The translations under genes were made by a program, and so were the position numbers. A DNA stretch of 64,000 nucleotides, taken from the NCBI GenBank assembly GCA_963555835.3, contig CAUVWZ020000002.1, positions 2,108,001 through 2,172,000 of the forward strand. The letters are read 5' to 3'. Positions 1-8,791 of this stretch are shown piece by piece. The notes under the pieces are model-generated. The model had not been told where the DNA came from. It saw nothing but the letters and a program-made list of their open reading frames with translations, and did no database searches. The DNA is from JAPUME01 sp027294185. GTDB lineage: Bacteria; Acidobacteriota; Terriglobia; UBA7540; JAPUME01. Every line of letters begins with the position of its first letter. The first letter of the stretch is position 1.

Positions 1-393
1 GATCTGCTTCACGCCGGGCACATCCGCTACCTCGCGGATGCCAAAGGGCAAGGAGACATTCTGGTGGTCGGGGTGAACGGCGACGAATCCGTGCGGAAAC
101 TCAAAGGTAAAGGGCGGCCCATACTTCCCCAATCCGACCGGGCGGAGCTGGTAGGCGCGTTGGCCTGCGTGGACCACATCATCATTTTCGACGACCTGAC
201 GGCTGCGGGCCTGCTCGATGAGCTACGCCCCCACGTTCACTGCAAAGGGACCGACTACAGCACCGAAACCGTTCCCGAAAGAGAAACGGTTCTGGCCTAC
301 GGAGGCGAGGTTCGGATTGTCGGCGACCCGAAGAAACATTCCACCCGGTCGGTTATCCGGGAAATTGTCAACAAGTACGCCCATGGCCGGTAA
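1..393 (+). CDS. rfaE2: D-glycero-beta-D-manno-heptose 1-phosphate adenylyltransferase (3' part)
   Basis: The frame is open from the first base, so the gene starts upstream of the window; 130 residues are visible. The product adenylylates heptose-1-phosphate to ADP-heptose for the LPS inner core in the cytoplasm. HAGH at visible residues 4-7 is the nucleotidyltransferase HxGH motif; VGVNGDESV and KGKGRPILP follow, and the C-terminal STRSVI matches the SSSxI motif of the family. From what is visible it could be a stand-alone RfaE2 or the C-terminal half of a fused HldE; the missing 5' end decides. It overlaps the downstream heptosyltransferase by 11 bases, which fits coupled translation within one LPS-core operon. 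Confidence 0.9.
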   Translation, partial: DLLHAGHIRYLADAKGQGDILVVGVNGDESVRKLKGKGRPILPQSDRAELVGALACVDHIIIFDDLTAAGLLDELRPHVHCKGTDYSTETVPERETVLAYGGEVRIVGDPKKHSTRSVIREIVNKYAHGR

Positions 394-1417
394 GTCCTTC
401 CTCGTCATCCGTCTCAGCTCTCTGGGAGACATCGTTCATGCCCTTCCGGCCGTTTCGGCCCTGGCGCAGATGCCCTCGGCGGGGGCGGTCGACTGGCTGA
501 TCGAGACCCGATACCGCATTTTGCTGAACGGCAATCCCTATCTTCGTAATGTGATCGAAATCGACACTCTCGGCACGGGAGTGAAAAGGTGGAGCCTCGA
601 CTCGCTCAAGTCCATGTTGAACAGCGTGAGCGTCCTTCGGGGGCAGCGCTACGATGCCGTGGTTGACCTCCAATCGCTGTTCAAAACCGCCGTTTTGACC
701 CGATGCGCCCGGGCTCAGGAACGGGTGGGATTCGCGGGGGATTGGGCAAGGGAACCGATGGCAGGAATCTTCTATACGCAGAAACTCCGCATTCCTCGCC
801 AGGTCCACGTGATCCAGGCCAATCTTTCACTGGTCGAATCCCTCGGTGCGCAAACCGACCGCTGGGAGTTTCCCCTGCCCGATGGCGCCGAAACGCGTGA
901 AGGCATAGAGAACAAATTGCGGGAACTGGGAGTCCGGGAATACATAATCGTGAACCCGGGGGGCGGATGGGCGGCAAAGCGCTGGTCACCGGAAAATTAT
1001 GGGAAGCTCGTGGGCCGGCTGGGGAAAGATTCTTCCCTGCCGATTGTTCTGAGCCACGGCCCGGGAGAGGAGCAGCTTGTTCATGACGTGCTCCAACGGG
1101 CAGGCACAAACAACGCCGTGACCTTCCCGACTGACATCCTGCAATTTATCGCGCTGGCGAGGCGGGCGAAACTGTTTATCGGGACCGACACCGGACCTCT
1201 CCACCTGTCGACGGCGCTTGGGACTCCTGTTGTGGGCATCTACGGGCCCACCGACCCGGCAACCCACGGTCCTTTTTCTCCCGCCGATATCGTGCTGCGA
1301 AATTCCATCCGAACCTCCCACAGCCGGCGCGGGAGAGACTCCGCTACCATTGAGGGGGTATCCGTGGAAGCGGTTTTGGAGGCGGTTCGCGAGAGATTGG
1401 CCGGAATCCAGGCCTAA
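383..1417 (+). CDS. waaC: Glycosyltransferase family 9, heptosyltransferase I-like
   Basis: A 344-residue GT9 protein that transfers heptose from ADP-heptose to the LPS inner core on the cytoplasmic face of the inner membrane. Start chosen at ATG 383: it gives the canonical N-terminus FLVIRLSSLGDIVHALPA, whereas the longer open frame upstream only shadows the previous gene. The donor-binding half shows NPGGGWAAKRWSPENYG and the GT9 signature GTDTGPLHLSTALGTPVVG. SLGDIVHALPA resembles WaaC more than WaaF, so heptosyltransferase I is preferred, but GT9 subtype assignment by eye is tentative. It starts inside the 3' end of the heptose adenylyltransferase gene, so the two share a pathway and probably a transcript. 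Confidence 0.88.
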   Translation: MAGKSFLVIRLSSLGDIVHALPAVSALAQMPSAGAVDWLIETRYRILLNGNPYLRNVIEIDTLGTGVKRWSLDSLKSMLNSVSVLRGQRYDAVVDLQSLFKTAVLTRCARAQERVGFAGDWAREPMAGIFYTQKLRIPRQVHVIQANLSLVESLGAQTDRWEFPLPDGAETREGIENKLRELGVREYIIVNPGGGWAAKRWSPENYGKLVGRLGKDSSLPIVLSHGPGEEQLVHDVLQRAGTNNAVTFPTDILQFIALARRAKLFIGTDTGPLHLSTALGTPVVGIYGPTDPATHGPFSPADIVLRNSIRTSHSRRGRDSATIEGVSVEAVLEAVRERLAGIQA

Positions 1418-1419
1418 CC

Positions 1420-1965
1420 ATGCCTAGAGACTTCCTCAGCCTGACGACCCAGGTCCGTGTGCCCTCGGGCTATGTGCTCGGACTCGCCTACATCCTATTC
1501 TCGCAGCCGGATTCGTTTTCGCTCGCCGTCGGAGTGCTCATCGCCCTGCCGGGGTTACTGCTTCGCGGATGGGCGAGCGGGCACCTGGAAAAGAACGTCC
1601 GGCTGGCCACGACCGGACCTTATGCTTGCTCCCGCAACCCGCTCTACCTGGGAACGCTGCTGCTCGGAGTAGGATTCGCCATTGCAGGAGGAACCTTACT
1701 TCTGGGAGCTGCATTCCTCCTGGTGATGTTGTTTATCTACTGGCCTGTTATGCGACAGGAGGAAGCGGCGCTGATTTCCCGCTTCGGTCGAGATTACCGG
1801 ACCTATGCTTCCACGGTGCCGCTGTTCTGGCCCCGCCTTAAGGCTTCACCGGCGGCAACGGGGCCCTTTCAATGGACCCGCTACCGCAAGAACCGCGAGT
1901 ATCAGGCGGCGGCCGGATTCACCGGAGCCGTGCTCTTCCTTTGCCTCAAACTCTGGCTTCGTTAG
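1420..1965 (+). CDS. Isoprenylcysteine carboxyl methyltransferase-like membrane protein
   Basis: A 181-residue integral membrane protein of the ICMT/phospholipid methyltransferase superfamily. It shows several hydrophobic segments (around residues 15-50 and 75-115) and the family's SAM-binding signature TGPYACSRNPLYLG near residue 65, followed by the conserved EEAALISRFGRDYRTYAS region. It begins two bases after the heptosyltransferase stop codon, so it is probably co-transcribed with the LPS genes. Substrate unknown; bacterial members often act on membrane lipids or small molecules and not on prenylated proteins. The family is secure, the function is not. Confidence 0.8.
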   Translation: MPRDFLSLTTQVRVPSGYVLGLAYILFSQPDSFSLAVGVLIALPGLLLRGWASGHLEKNVRLATTGPYACSRNPLYLGTLLLGVGFAIAGGTLLLGAAFLLVMLFIYWPVMRQEEAALISRFGRDYRTYASTVPLFWPRLKASPAATGPFQWTRYRKNREYQAAAGFTGAVLFLCLKLWLR

Positions 1966-2002
1966 GTCGCTTTATAAAGAGGAAGGCTTCGAAGGGGCAG
2001 CC

Positions 2003-2242
2003 TTAAATCATTTTATACTTTTCTTTGAAAAGCCGCTGGAAGCGAGGGGCGTAAATCAAATCGTAAGTTTCCCCCTTGTCGGGGAAAAGAGTAATCGCCA
2101 TGCGGCGGGCCGAGGCGGCCAACTGCGAGGCTTCTTCCACCGGCATATCGGTTTGGCGGATGATATTCAGGGCAAGATCAACGGTCACCTGCAGTCGGCG
2201 TACTTTTTCACCTTCTTCAAGGATTTCCGCGTGATTTGCCAT
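2003..2242 (-). CDS. Small conserved-looking protein of unknown function
   Basis: A 79-residue soluble protein on the strand opposite its neighbours, with a charged helical N-terminal half (MANHAEILEEGEKVRRLQV) and a C-terminal segment FPDKGETYDLIYAPRFQRLF. No signal peptide or membrane segment is seen and I do not recognise a domain. It fills the space between two plus-strand genes and the reading frame has coding character (balanced hydrophobic periodicity, no low-complexity bias), so I regard it as a real gene of unknown function. Confidence 0.6.
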   Translation of the reverse strand: MANHAEILEEGEKVRRLQVTVDLALNIIRQTDMPVEEASQLAASARRMAITLFPDKGETYDLIYAPRFQRLFKEKYKMI

Positions 2243-2268
2243 CTTTACCCGCTCGAATGGAAAAGAAA

Positions 2269-2296
2269 TTGAGTCCCACGGCCGAGTTTCTATTAT
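2269..2296 (+). promoter_or_regulatory. Putative sigma70-type promoter for the YihY-family gene
   Basis: TTGAGT at 2269-2274 and TATTAT at 2291-2296 are separated by 16 bases, about 45 bases before ATG 2342. A GGAG ribosome-binding site lies five bases upstream of that ATG. Motif match only. Confidence 0.35.
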
Positions 2297-2341
2297 AAGC
2301 TATGTTTTTCTTCGGAGTCGTGACCAGCCGCCGGAGTAGTT

Positions 2342-3325
2342 ATGGTTAGGAGCCTGAGGACGAATACGAAGGATCAACGCCCGTCCCGCAAGGGCCGCTG
2401 GCATGCGCTCAGTCGAGTCCTGTCGGAATCCTTCCGGCGTTTCTATACCGAGGACTCTCCCAACCTTGCGGCTTCGATTGCGTTCTATGCCCTGCTATCG
2501 ATTTTTCCCCTCTCTCTGATCTGCCTGAGCTTTTTCGGCCTCTTCATAAAAAAGTATGAACTGAGCGAAGGGCTGGCTCTCGTGCTGGCGCGCTACCTTC
2601 CGATGCAAACCGACTTCATCTTCGGAAATTTGATCTCCATCTCTAGTTCATTCGGGAAGGTCACGACGCTTTCCGCGCTGCTCTTGCTGTGGGCCGCCTC
2701 CGGGGTATTCATGCCGATTCAAAAGGCGCTGGATCGGGCCTGGGAGATCAAGGTCAGCCGCCCCTGGTGGAGAGGGCAATTGGTGGCGGCGGAAATGGTG
2801 TTACTGGTCAGTATCCTGGCGCTGATTTCAATAAGCCTGACGGGAGTCAATATCTTTCTTGAACCGCTGCTCAGACGCCTGGGGTGGACACAGATGCCTG
2901 CTCCCGTGGACTTCGTTCTTCATGGGAGCGTGCTTCTCGCTTCGTTCGGAGTTACGGTTCTGCTATTCCTGCTGATCTACCAGCGATTGCCGAACCGTTC
3001 TCTGCGGATTCGAGAAGTCCTGCCGAGCGCACTGTTTGCCGCCCTGTTCTGGGAGGCCGCACGGGCCGCATTCACCCTGCTTTTGCCCTTCTTCAACTAC
3101 AAGCGTCTTTACGGCTCCATCGGAATGGTCGCCATGCTGATGAGCTGGATTTACATCTCCTCTCTCATCATGCTGCTCGGCGCGCAAATCTCCGCCGTGC
3201 TCTATCGAACCGTGTTCGTTCCCGAGCAGTCTAACCCGCCGCCCGGACCCGAAGCGGACGTTCCGGCCTCACCGGGAAAAGCCGGGGCCGGCCGGAAAGT
3301 CTGGACCGAAAGGTCGTCACCTTAA
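2342..3325 (+). CDS. YihY/virulence factor BrkB family membrane protein
   Basis: A 327-residue inner membrane protein of the YihY/BrkB family (once mis-named ribonuclease BN). About six transmembrane segments can be drawn; family hallmarks include LAASIAFYALLSIFPL near residue 45, WAASGVFMPIQKALDRAWEI and the late ...NYKRLYGSIGMVAMLMSW. The physiological role of the family is unsettled (transport or envelope maintenance). The hydrophilic, proline-rich C-terminal tail is encoded by DNA that also encodes, on the other strand, the last 31 codons of comEC: the two genes overlap tail-to-tail by 95 bases. Confidence 0.88.
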   Translation: MVRSLRTNTKDQRPSRKGRWHALSRVLSESFRRFYTEDSPNLAASIAFYALLSIFPLSLICLSFFGLFIKKYELSEGLALVLARYLPMQTDFIFGNLISISSSFGKVTTLSALLLLWAASGVFMPIQKALDRAWEIKVSRPWWRGQLVAAEMVLLVSILALISISLTGVNIFLEPLLRRLGWTQMPAPVDFVLHGSVLLASFGVTVLLFLLIYQRLPNRSLRIREVLPSALFAALFWEAARAAFTLLLPFFNYKRLYGSIGMVAMLMSWIYISSLIMLLGAQISAVLYRTVFVPEQSNPPPGPEADVPASPGKAGAGRKVWTERSSP

Positions 3326-5888
3326 CAGAATCTCCATTGGAACGGAGCGTCACCGCTCCGTCGCGGTCGGTGCGGTAGATGTCGGCTCCCATCCTGCGTA
3401 AACGGCTCAGCGTAACCGAGCTGGGCAAACCATAAGGTCTTGATCCGCCGGCGGTAATCAACGCGATACTCGGGCGCAGGTGGGCCAGAAATTCCTCCCC
3501 CGAGGCCGCACGTGCTCCGTGCCGCGCCACCTTCAGAATTTCCAAGGGCTTCGATTCGAGCCCCGCAATTAACCGTCTCTCGACCGGCCCTCGGATATCG
3601 CTCGAAAGAAGAACTCCCGTGTCTTTCCATTCCAGCCTCAAGATGAGCGATCCGTCCTCACCGCTTTCTGACTCTTGCGGCCAGAGAACACGGATGCGGA
3701 CTCCACCCCGGTCGATCCGCTCACCCGCATTGCACTGGCGAATGGGAATCCCGCGTTCGCGAGCCAGGGCCAGGAGGGTCCGGTAAGCCGGATGGGAACC
3801 CGAGCCTCCCACCCAGACCTCGCCCACATCGAAATTCTTCAACACGCTCGCAAGGCCTCCCACATGATGCTCGCGCGGAGCGGTCAGGGCGACCACGTCG
3901 ATTCTCTGAATCCGGCGGGACCACAGGTAGCGTGAAACCACTTCCTCGCCCACATCCATCCGGTTGGCAGATCTGCCTCTTCCCTCAATCCCTCCTCCAT
4001 CCACCAGCATGGTGGACCGATCCGGGAGGCTCAAGAAGATCGCATCTCCGTAGCCAACATCCAGTGCGGTGACCTCCAGCTCATCGGGCACCAGGTCGGC
4101 ACGGAAGGGACTCACGGCAATCAACAAGGCAAATCCCGCCGCAACCGGACCGGCAAACGCCACGCCCCGGCGGAGACATATTGCCAGGCCGACTGCCACC
4201 CAGGAAATTCCGAATCCAAGGGCCACCCACATGGGGGGCGAGGGAACCCGGTAGGCCATCCACCCGGGTAATCCGGAAATCTCGGTCAAACCGGAGAGGA
4301 GCGACAACAAGGCCGCCAGCAGCTCGGCCAACGGTTCCGCCCCTGCCGGCCAGGTTATCGCCAGAAAGGAACAGGGCAGGCCCAGGGCCAGGATCAGGGC
4401 CAGCAACGGTATCGCCACCGCATTGAGTCCGATTCCCACCAGGCTGACCCGGTGGAACGATTCCACCATGGGAAGAAGCAACCCGATCTGAAGGATGGCG
4501 GTGAAGATGACTGTGTTGACGACCCAAAATCCCCCTCGCAGCGGCCACAAAACGATACTTCGAGCCACCTGCAGGGATTGAAGCGGTCCACCCAGTTGCC
4601 TTCCAAGCCACCCCACCACGGCCCGTAGGTCCAGCCGCAGCTGCGCCACTCGGGGCGCAAGCCTCCCATCCAACTCGACGTTCTCCAACTGATTCAGTCC
4701 CCGTCGGTAGGGTTCCGTCGTTGCCTGGAGCAGAGGCACCACCAGCCCTGCAATCAGCAGGACGGCGGCAAAGGAGAGCTGAAAGCCGGTCTCGAACAAC
4801 CAGGAGGGACGAATCAGCATCAGGGCCAAACCTGCAATCCCAATGGCGTTGAGAAGGGAATGCTGCCGCAGCAGCAATCTTCCCACCAGATAGACGGAGA
4901 TCATCAGCAGCGCCCGCAGCGTGGGCGCCCGAAGGTCGATGAGGAGACAATAGAGGGAAAGGAACCCGATTACGACAGGAATGCGATGGGCCTCGGATAA
5001 ACGGATTAATTTCAGGATGCCATGGCCGATAAGAGCCAGCAATCCAAGGTGCAGCCCTGAGATCACCAACAGGTGATACAAACCGGACTTCTGAAATCCC
5101 TCGACCATTTTCCGATCTAACGATGTGCGGTCCCCAAGCAGCAAGGCCTTCAACATGGCGCCCCAGCGCCCCTCAGCCGCCCAGGGTGCATAAATGCGAT
5201 CAATCCCATCGAGCAACTTTTTCCGAACCACGGTGGCAGTACGAATCCACCGGTTCCCCTTCCCGCTTCCAACTTTTTCGATGTGGTGCCCTCTTCTGAG
5301 ACTGGCCGTCAGGTAGAGATCGTCAATCTGCTCCATCCTTCTCCGGTAGTCGAACGAACCCGGGTTGTGGAAATTCCGGGGTCTGCGCAACGTGACCCAT
5401 GCGCGAATCGAATCTCCGTAGCGGAGCTCCAAAGGGTTCGGAACGTTGTCGCGCGCAAGCCCGGGATTCAGAGAAACCCACAACCGGACCTTTCCCTGCG
5501 CCGAAGTGGAATAATCGGACCCTTCGGCAGCCGTTACCTGCAGGTCAATCCGAACCGAGGGGGCTCGAAGCAGCGGCTGGGAGGCGATCCAACCCTCCAG
5601 TCGCACCGGTTCGGTCTCATCGATGACACCTCGCTCCACGAGACGCGCGATGTGATGGGAGGAAATGCGAAGAGGAAATAGCAGCCATGCCACAGCGCCC
5701 GCGGCTACGAACCCGGCCAACGAAAACCCCAGGGCCGGCCACGGCCTCCCCCGTTGTGTGAGGACCGCCCCGAGCAACAGTGCCAGGCCCGCCAGGGCCA
5801 GCGTAGCCGGCAAACTGGGAGATGCTGACCTCCTCAGCAGGATGCCACCTGCAAAGGCCGCCGCAACCCACAGCATGAGAGGATTCAT
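3231..5888 (-). CDS. comEC: ComEC/Rec2-family competence protein with degenerate metallo-beta-lactamase domain
   Basis: An 885-residue polytopic inner membrane protein of the DNA-uptake channel family. Order: N-terminal membrane segments and OB-like DUF4131 region (about 1-210), Competence domain with GLYHLLVISGLHLGLLALIG (about 265-285) and many membrane helices to about 590, then a metallo-beta-lactamase-like domain (about 600-860) starting DVGYGDAIFLSLPD. The usual HxxxDHxGG of that domain is here APREHHVGG, HHGS is ARHGA and YGHPHP is YGLPSS, so most metal-binding histidines are gone. Last gene of the valS operon, six bases after the rlmD-like gene. Whether it still supports transformation cannot be told from sequence. 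Confidence 0.9.
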   Translation of the reverse strand: MNPLMLWVAAAFAGGILLRRSASPSLPATLALAGLALLLGAVLTQRGRPWPALGFSLAGFVAAGAVAWLLFPLRISSHHIARLVERGVIDETEPVRLEGWIASQPLLRAPSVRIDLQVTAAEGSDYSTSAQGKVRLWVSLNPGLARDNVPNPLELRYGDSIRAWVTLRRPRNFHNPGSFDYRRRMEQIDDLYLTASLRRGHHIEKVGSGKGNRWIRTATVVRKKLLDGIDRIYAPWAAEGRWGAMLKALLLGDRTSLDRKMVEGFQKSGLYHLLVISGLHLGLLALIGHGILKLIRLSEAHRIPVVIGFLSLYCLLIDLRAPTLRALLMISVYLVGRLLLRQHSLLNAIGIAGLALMLIRPSWLFETGFQLSFAAVLLIAGLVVPLLQATTEPYRRGLNQLENVELDGRLAPRVAQLRLDLRAVVGWLGRQLGGPLQSLQVARSIVLWPLRGGFWVVNTVIFTAILQIGLLLPMVESFHRVSLVGIGLNAVAIPLLALILALGLPCSFLAITWPAGAEPLAELLAALLSLLSGLTEISGLPGWMAYRVPSPPMWVALGFGISWVAVGLAICLRRGVAFAGPVAAGFALLIAVSPFRADLVPDELEVTALDVGYGDAIFLSLPDRSTMLVDGGGIEGRGRSANRMDVGEEVVSRYLWSRRIQRIDVVALTAPREHHVGGLASVLKNFDVGEVWVGGSGSHPAYRTLLALARERGIPIRQCNAGERIDRGGVRIRVLWPQESESGEDGSLILRLEWKDTGVLLSSDIRGPVERRLIAGLESKPLEILKVARHGARAASGEEFLAHLRPSIALITAGGSRPYGLPSSVTLSRLRRMGADIYRTDRDGAVTLRSNGDSVKVTTFRSRLSGRPRLFPVRPERPLRVRAAG

Positions 5889-5894
5889 CGCCGA

Positions 5895-7172
5895 CTAATC
5901 CTTCCGCGCCAGCCTGGCAACGGTTTCGATGTGAAAGGTTTGAGGGAAAAGTTCCACCAGGTCCAACGAGGAGAGTTCATAGCCCCTTTCGATCAGATAC
6001 GCCAGGTCGCGAGCCAGTGTAGCCGGGTCGCAGGAAACATAGGCAAGTCGTGAGGGCCGGAGAGCCACAAGCGGCTCCAGCACGCGGGGGCCCGCCCCTC
6101 TTCGGGGCGGATCCAACACGACAAGGCTCGGCGGCGCTCCTGCAAATCGCCTGAGGAAATCCTCCGCCGTCTCTCTGATCATCCTGACGTTTTTCACATC
6201 CGGGGCGGCGGCGTTTCTCTCCAGATCGGCAGCGGAATCGCGATGTGATTCCACCGCGTACACCATCCTGAAATGCCTGGCCAGGGGCAGGGAAAAAAGT
6301 CCTACCCCTGCATATAAATCGATGGCCAGATCACCCGCTTCTCCGCCGGCCACCAAACGAATCAGCTTCGCGAGCAGTGGTCGTGAAGCCTGAAAGAACG
6401 ATCCGTGACTGACCCAATACTTGAACCCTCCCACCTGGTAGTGGATTCCTCCCCTCCCGGCCACTAACGGCGTCTGCCACCTGCCTTCCACTCCCACCGA
6501 GACCAGCCCGGGGATTTCGCGTAGCAGTTTCGAGGCCAGCTTCTCAGCCGCCGCCCTTTCGCGAGCGCCATACAGAGTGAGAGCCGCCTCCGTTTCATCC
6601 TCATTGACCAGAACCTCGATTTCCTTCGCTCCCGCCGCAGACCGGCCCTTCAGAAACTCCCGCAGGGCCTTGAGAATCTCGTTGATTCGCGGCGAAACAA
6701 TCCCGCAAGCCTCAATGGAACAAAGGGAGTGCGAATCGGCTTCAAAAAACCCGATTTCGGTCTCCCCCTCAGGCGTTGATTTCAGCTTGAATCGCGCCCG
6801 GCTGCGATAGTTCCACTCGTCGCCGGTGTGCGTGGGAATCTCCCCTTTCCAGTCGATACGGCCCATTCGGCGCAACGATTCCCTGAGAATTTCCTGTTTG
6901 AACCTGACCTGAAGCTCTGCCGGAATATGCTGGTAATGGCAACCGCCGCAACGGCTGAAATAGGGGCAAGGGGGCTCCCGTCGGTCCGCCGCCGGCTCCA
7001 GAATGCGCACCGGGCGCGCGTGGATCACTCCCTTCGCCGTGCGCACCGGCTGAACTTCCACCTGCTCGCCCGGCAGGACTCGGGAGATCAAAACCGGCTT
7101 TCCCCGGTGACCCAGCCCCTCACCGCCGTAGACGAGTTTTTCCACTACGACCTGGAAATTTTCCGTCACCAT
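5895..7172 (-). CDS. rlmD: 23S rRNA (uracil-5-)-methyltransferase, RlmD/TrmA family
   Basis: A 425-residue SAM-dependent RNA m5U methyltransferase. An N-terminal TRAM domain (about 1-60) is followed by a [4Fe-4S] motif CPYFSRCGGCHY (about 69-80) with a further Cys near SIEAC, then the Rossmann methyltransferase domain with DLYAGVGLFSLPLA and LDPPRRGAG. The catalytic cysteine lies in YVSCDPATLARDL. The Fe-S cluster and TRAM domain favour RlmD/RlmCD over TrmA; which 23S uridine is modified cannot be read from sequence. It sits in the valS operon between an unknown gene and comEC. Confidence 0.9.
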   Translation of the reverse strand: MVTENFQVVVEKLVYGGEGLGHRGKPVLISRVLPGEQVEVQPVRTAKGVIHARPVRILEPAADRREPPCPYFSRCGGCHYQHIPAELQVRFKQEILRESLRRMGRIDWKGEIPTHTGDEWNYRSRARFKLKSTPEGETEIGFFEADSHSLCSIEACGIVSPRINEILKALREFLKGRSAAGAKEIEVLVNEDETEAALTLYGARERAAAEKLASKLLREIPGLVSVGVEGRWQTPLVAGRGGIHYQVGGFKYWVSHGSFFQASRPLLAKLIRLVAGGEAGDLAIDLYAGVGLFSLPLARHFRMVYAVESHRDSAADLERNAAAPDVKNVRMIRETAEDFLRRFAGAPPSLVVLDPPRRGAGPRVLEPLVALRPSRLAYVSCDPATLARDLAYLIERGYELSSLDLVELFPQTFHIETVARLARKD

Positions 7173-7193
7173 GTCCCCCGCAAAACCGAAGAT

Positions 7194-7907
7194 TTAGAGA
7201 TAAAAAAGACTCAGCCGTGGAAGCCGGTAATGCTCGAAAAGTTTCTTCTTCAAGAGTTGCTGTTCGAGAGCGGCCACCTGCATCCCATTCATCTTGCCGC
7301 GATAGGAAGCCAGGGAGTTCCCTACCTCCCGGCGAAGGCCTCCCAGCAACTCGTCGCTCGAAGCCTGCGTCAGGGCCGCGATCAGTTTCTGCTCGAGGAC
7401 CGACAAACGGTTCTCCAACTCCTCCGTGTCGATTCTCTCCTTCGCCTGATACGCGGTGATCAACTCCTTCAATGAGCGGTTCAGGGAAGCGACCGCCGTC
7501 GGTAACTCCTCTATTCCTTTTTCCTCTGCCCGGGTGACGACCTCATCGAGAGAGCGGGTACAAGCCACGAGGAAATCCAGAATCTCCTGCGACGAATAGG
7601 CTTCTTCATTCTTTCGATCTGAGAAAGATTTTTCTGCACCGGAGGAGCCGGCTGAGAACTGCTCCACGGCCTCCGTCACCGCCTGAGCGCAATAAGCCAG
7701 GCCGTTGATCCTGCGGCCCCTTCTCGGACGAGCGTTATATTTCTCAAACGCCCGCTCGATTCCCGCCAAAACCGCCGGAAGAGGCCACTGCGCCTCTTTC
7801 CACGACTCAATCAGCGCCCAGTCGAGAGTGGAAAGCAGAGCCGGCGTCCCACGGCATCGCTGGAACTGCTCTTCGATCTCGGTAAAGTAGTTGAAATAGT
7901 TTTCCAC
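7194..7907 (-). CDS. Conserved hypothetical protein in the coaX-rlmD interval
   Basis: A 237-residue soluble, mostly helical protein of unknown function. I place the start at GTG 7907 (product beginning with the ENYFNYFTEIEEQF segment), four bases after the coaX stop; the longer frame to 8012 would overlap coaX by about 100 bases and its extra residues look like out-of-frame coaX. The N-terminal part has LLSTLDWALIESWKEA and IERAFEKY, resembling a small helical domain; the C-terminal half (about 120-230) is heptad-rich and likely coiled coil. No catalytic motif is seen. The position between cofactor and RNA-modification genes gives no clear hint. Confidence 0.72.
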   Translation of the reverse strand: MENYFNYFTEIEEQFQRCRGTPALLSTLDWALIESWKEAQWPLPAVLAGIERAFEKYNARPRRGRRINGLAYCAQAVTEAVEQFSAGSSGAEKSFSDRKNEEAYSSQEILDFLVACTRSLDEVVTRAEEKGIEELPTAVASLNRSLKELITAYQAKERIDTEELENRLSVLEQKLIAALTQASSDELLGGLRREVGNSLASYRGKMNGMQVAALEQQLLKKKLFEHYRLPRLSLFYL

Positions 7908-7911
7908 GCCG

Positions 7912-8760
7912 TTACGAGGGCGGAGGGGGTTTGGAGTTCTTGCCTTTTTGAGACCGCACCCGTCCGTTCTGTTTTCTATCGTCCCGATCGCGATCCCCGC
8001 AGTTTCGATCAAAAATGATCCGCAGGCCCTCCAGCGTCAAATTTGTATCAACTACCGGCTTGAACCGGGAGGCATCCGCCAGCAACGCGGCCTCGCCTCC
8101 CGTCGCAATCACACGCATCCCCGTTCCCAGGACCTCACGAAGCCGCTCGAGAATCCCGTCCATCAGCGCCAGGGAGCCATAGTAGAGTCCCGACTGCATG
8201 CTGCCCACCGTGCTGGTGCCGATCAGTTTTTCCGGCTGACGCACTTCGACTCGCGGCAAGCGCGCCGTGCGGGTGACCAGCGCTTCGGCGGACACTCCCA
8301 GGCCCGGCGCGATGACCCCGCCCAGGTAGTCGCCCTCGGCGGAGATCGTGTCAAAGGTGATCGCCGTGCCGAAATCCACCACCACGCAGGGGCCGCCGTA
8401 CTTCTCGAAGGCCGCGACGCCGTTCGCAATCCGGTCAGCGCCGACTTCCTGCGGATTGTCGTAGTGGATCGCCATGCCGGTGCGCGTTCCCGGCTCAAGA
8501 AACAGAGCCCTGCGTCCAAAATACTTCTTCGCCATTTCCGCCAGAACGGAATTCAAAGGCGGAACGACGCTCGAAATCATCAGGCCCGTGATCTCGTTCG
8601 GATCGATACCGTCGAGCGTGAACAGGGTCCGGATCTGGATGCCGTACTCATCCGCCGTCTGGGACAAATCCGTGGTCAGCCGCCAGTGGGCCACCAGCTC
8701 CTTTTCCCGGAATAGTCCAAGAACCGAATTCGTATTGCCTACATCGATGACGAACAGCAT
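7912..8760 (-). CDS. coaX: Type III pantothenate kinase
   Basis: A 282-residue cytoplasmic kinase that phosphorylates pantothenate, the first step of coenzyme A synthesis. Start chosen at ATG 8760, giving the canonical MLFVIDVGNTNSVLG with the phosphate-loop DVGNTN; a GTG four codons upstream (8772) is an alternative. Further family motifs are GADRIANGVAA (GADR), VVVDFGTAITFDTIS and ATGGEAALL. It lies between birA (20-32 bases upstream) and an unknown gene in the valS operon, next to two other cofactor genes (nadC, birA). The C-terminal tail after the fold is Lys/Arg/Pro-rich and looks disordered. Confidence 0.95.
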   Translation of the reverse strand: MLFVIDVGNTNSVLGLFREKELVAHWRLTTDLSQTADEYGIQIRTLFTLDGIDPNEITGLMISSVVPPLNSVLAEMAKKYFGRRALFLEPGTRTGMAIHYDNPQEVGADRIANGVAAFEKYGGPCVVVDFGTAITFDTISAEGDYLGGVIAPGLGVSAEALVTRTARLPRVEVRQPEKLIGTSTVGSMQSGLYYGSLALMDGILERLREVLGTGMRVIATGGEAALLADASRFKPVVDTNLTLEGLRIIFDRNCGDRDRDDRKQNGRVRSQKGKNSKPPPPS

Positions 8761-8791
8761 GCACACACTCACAGTTCTGGGAGGCGGAAAT

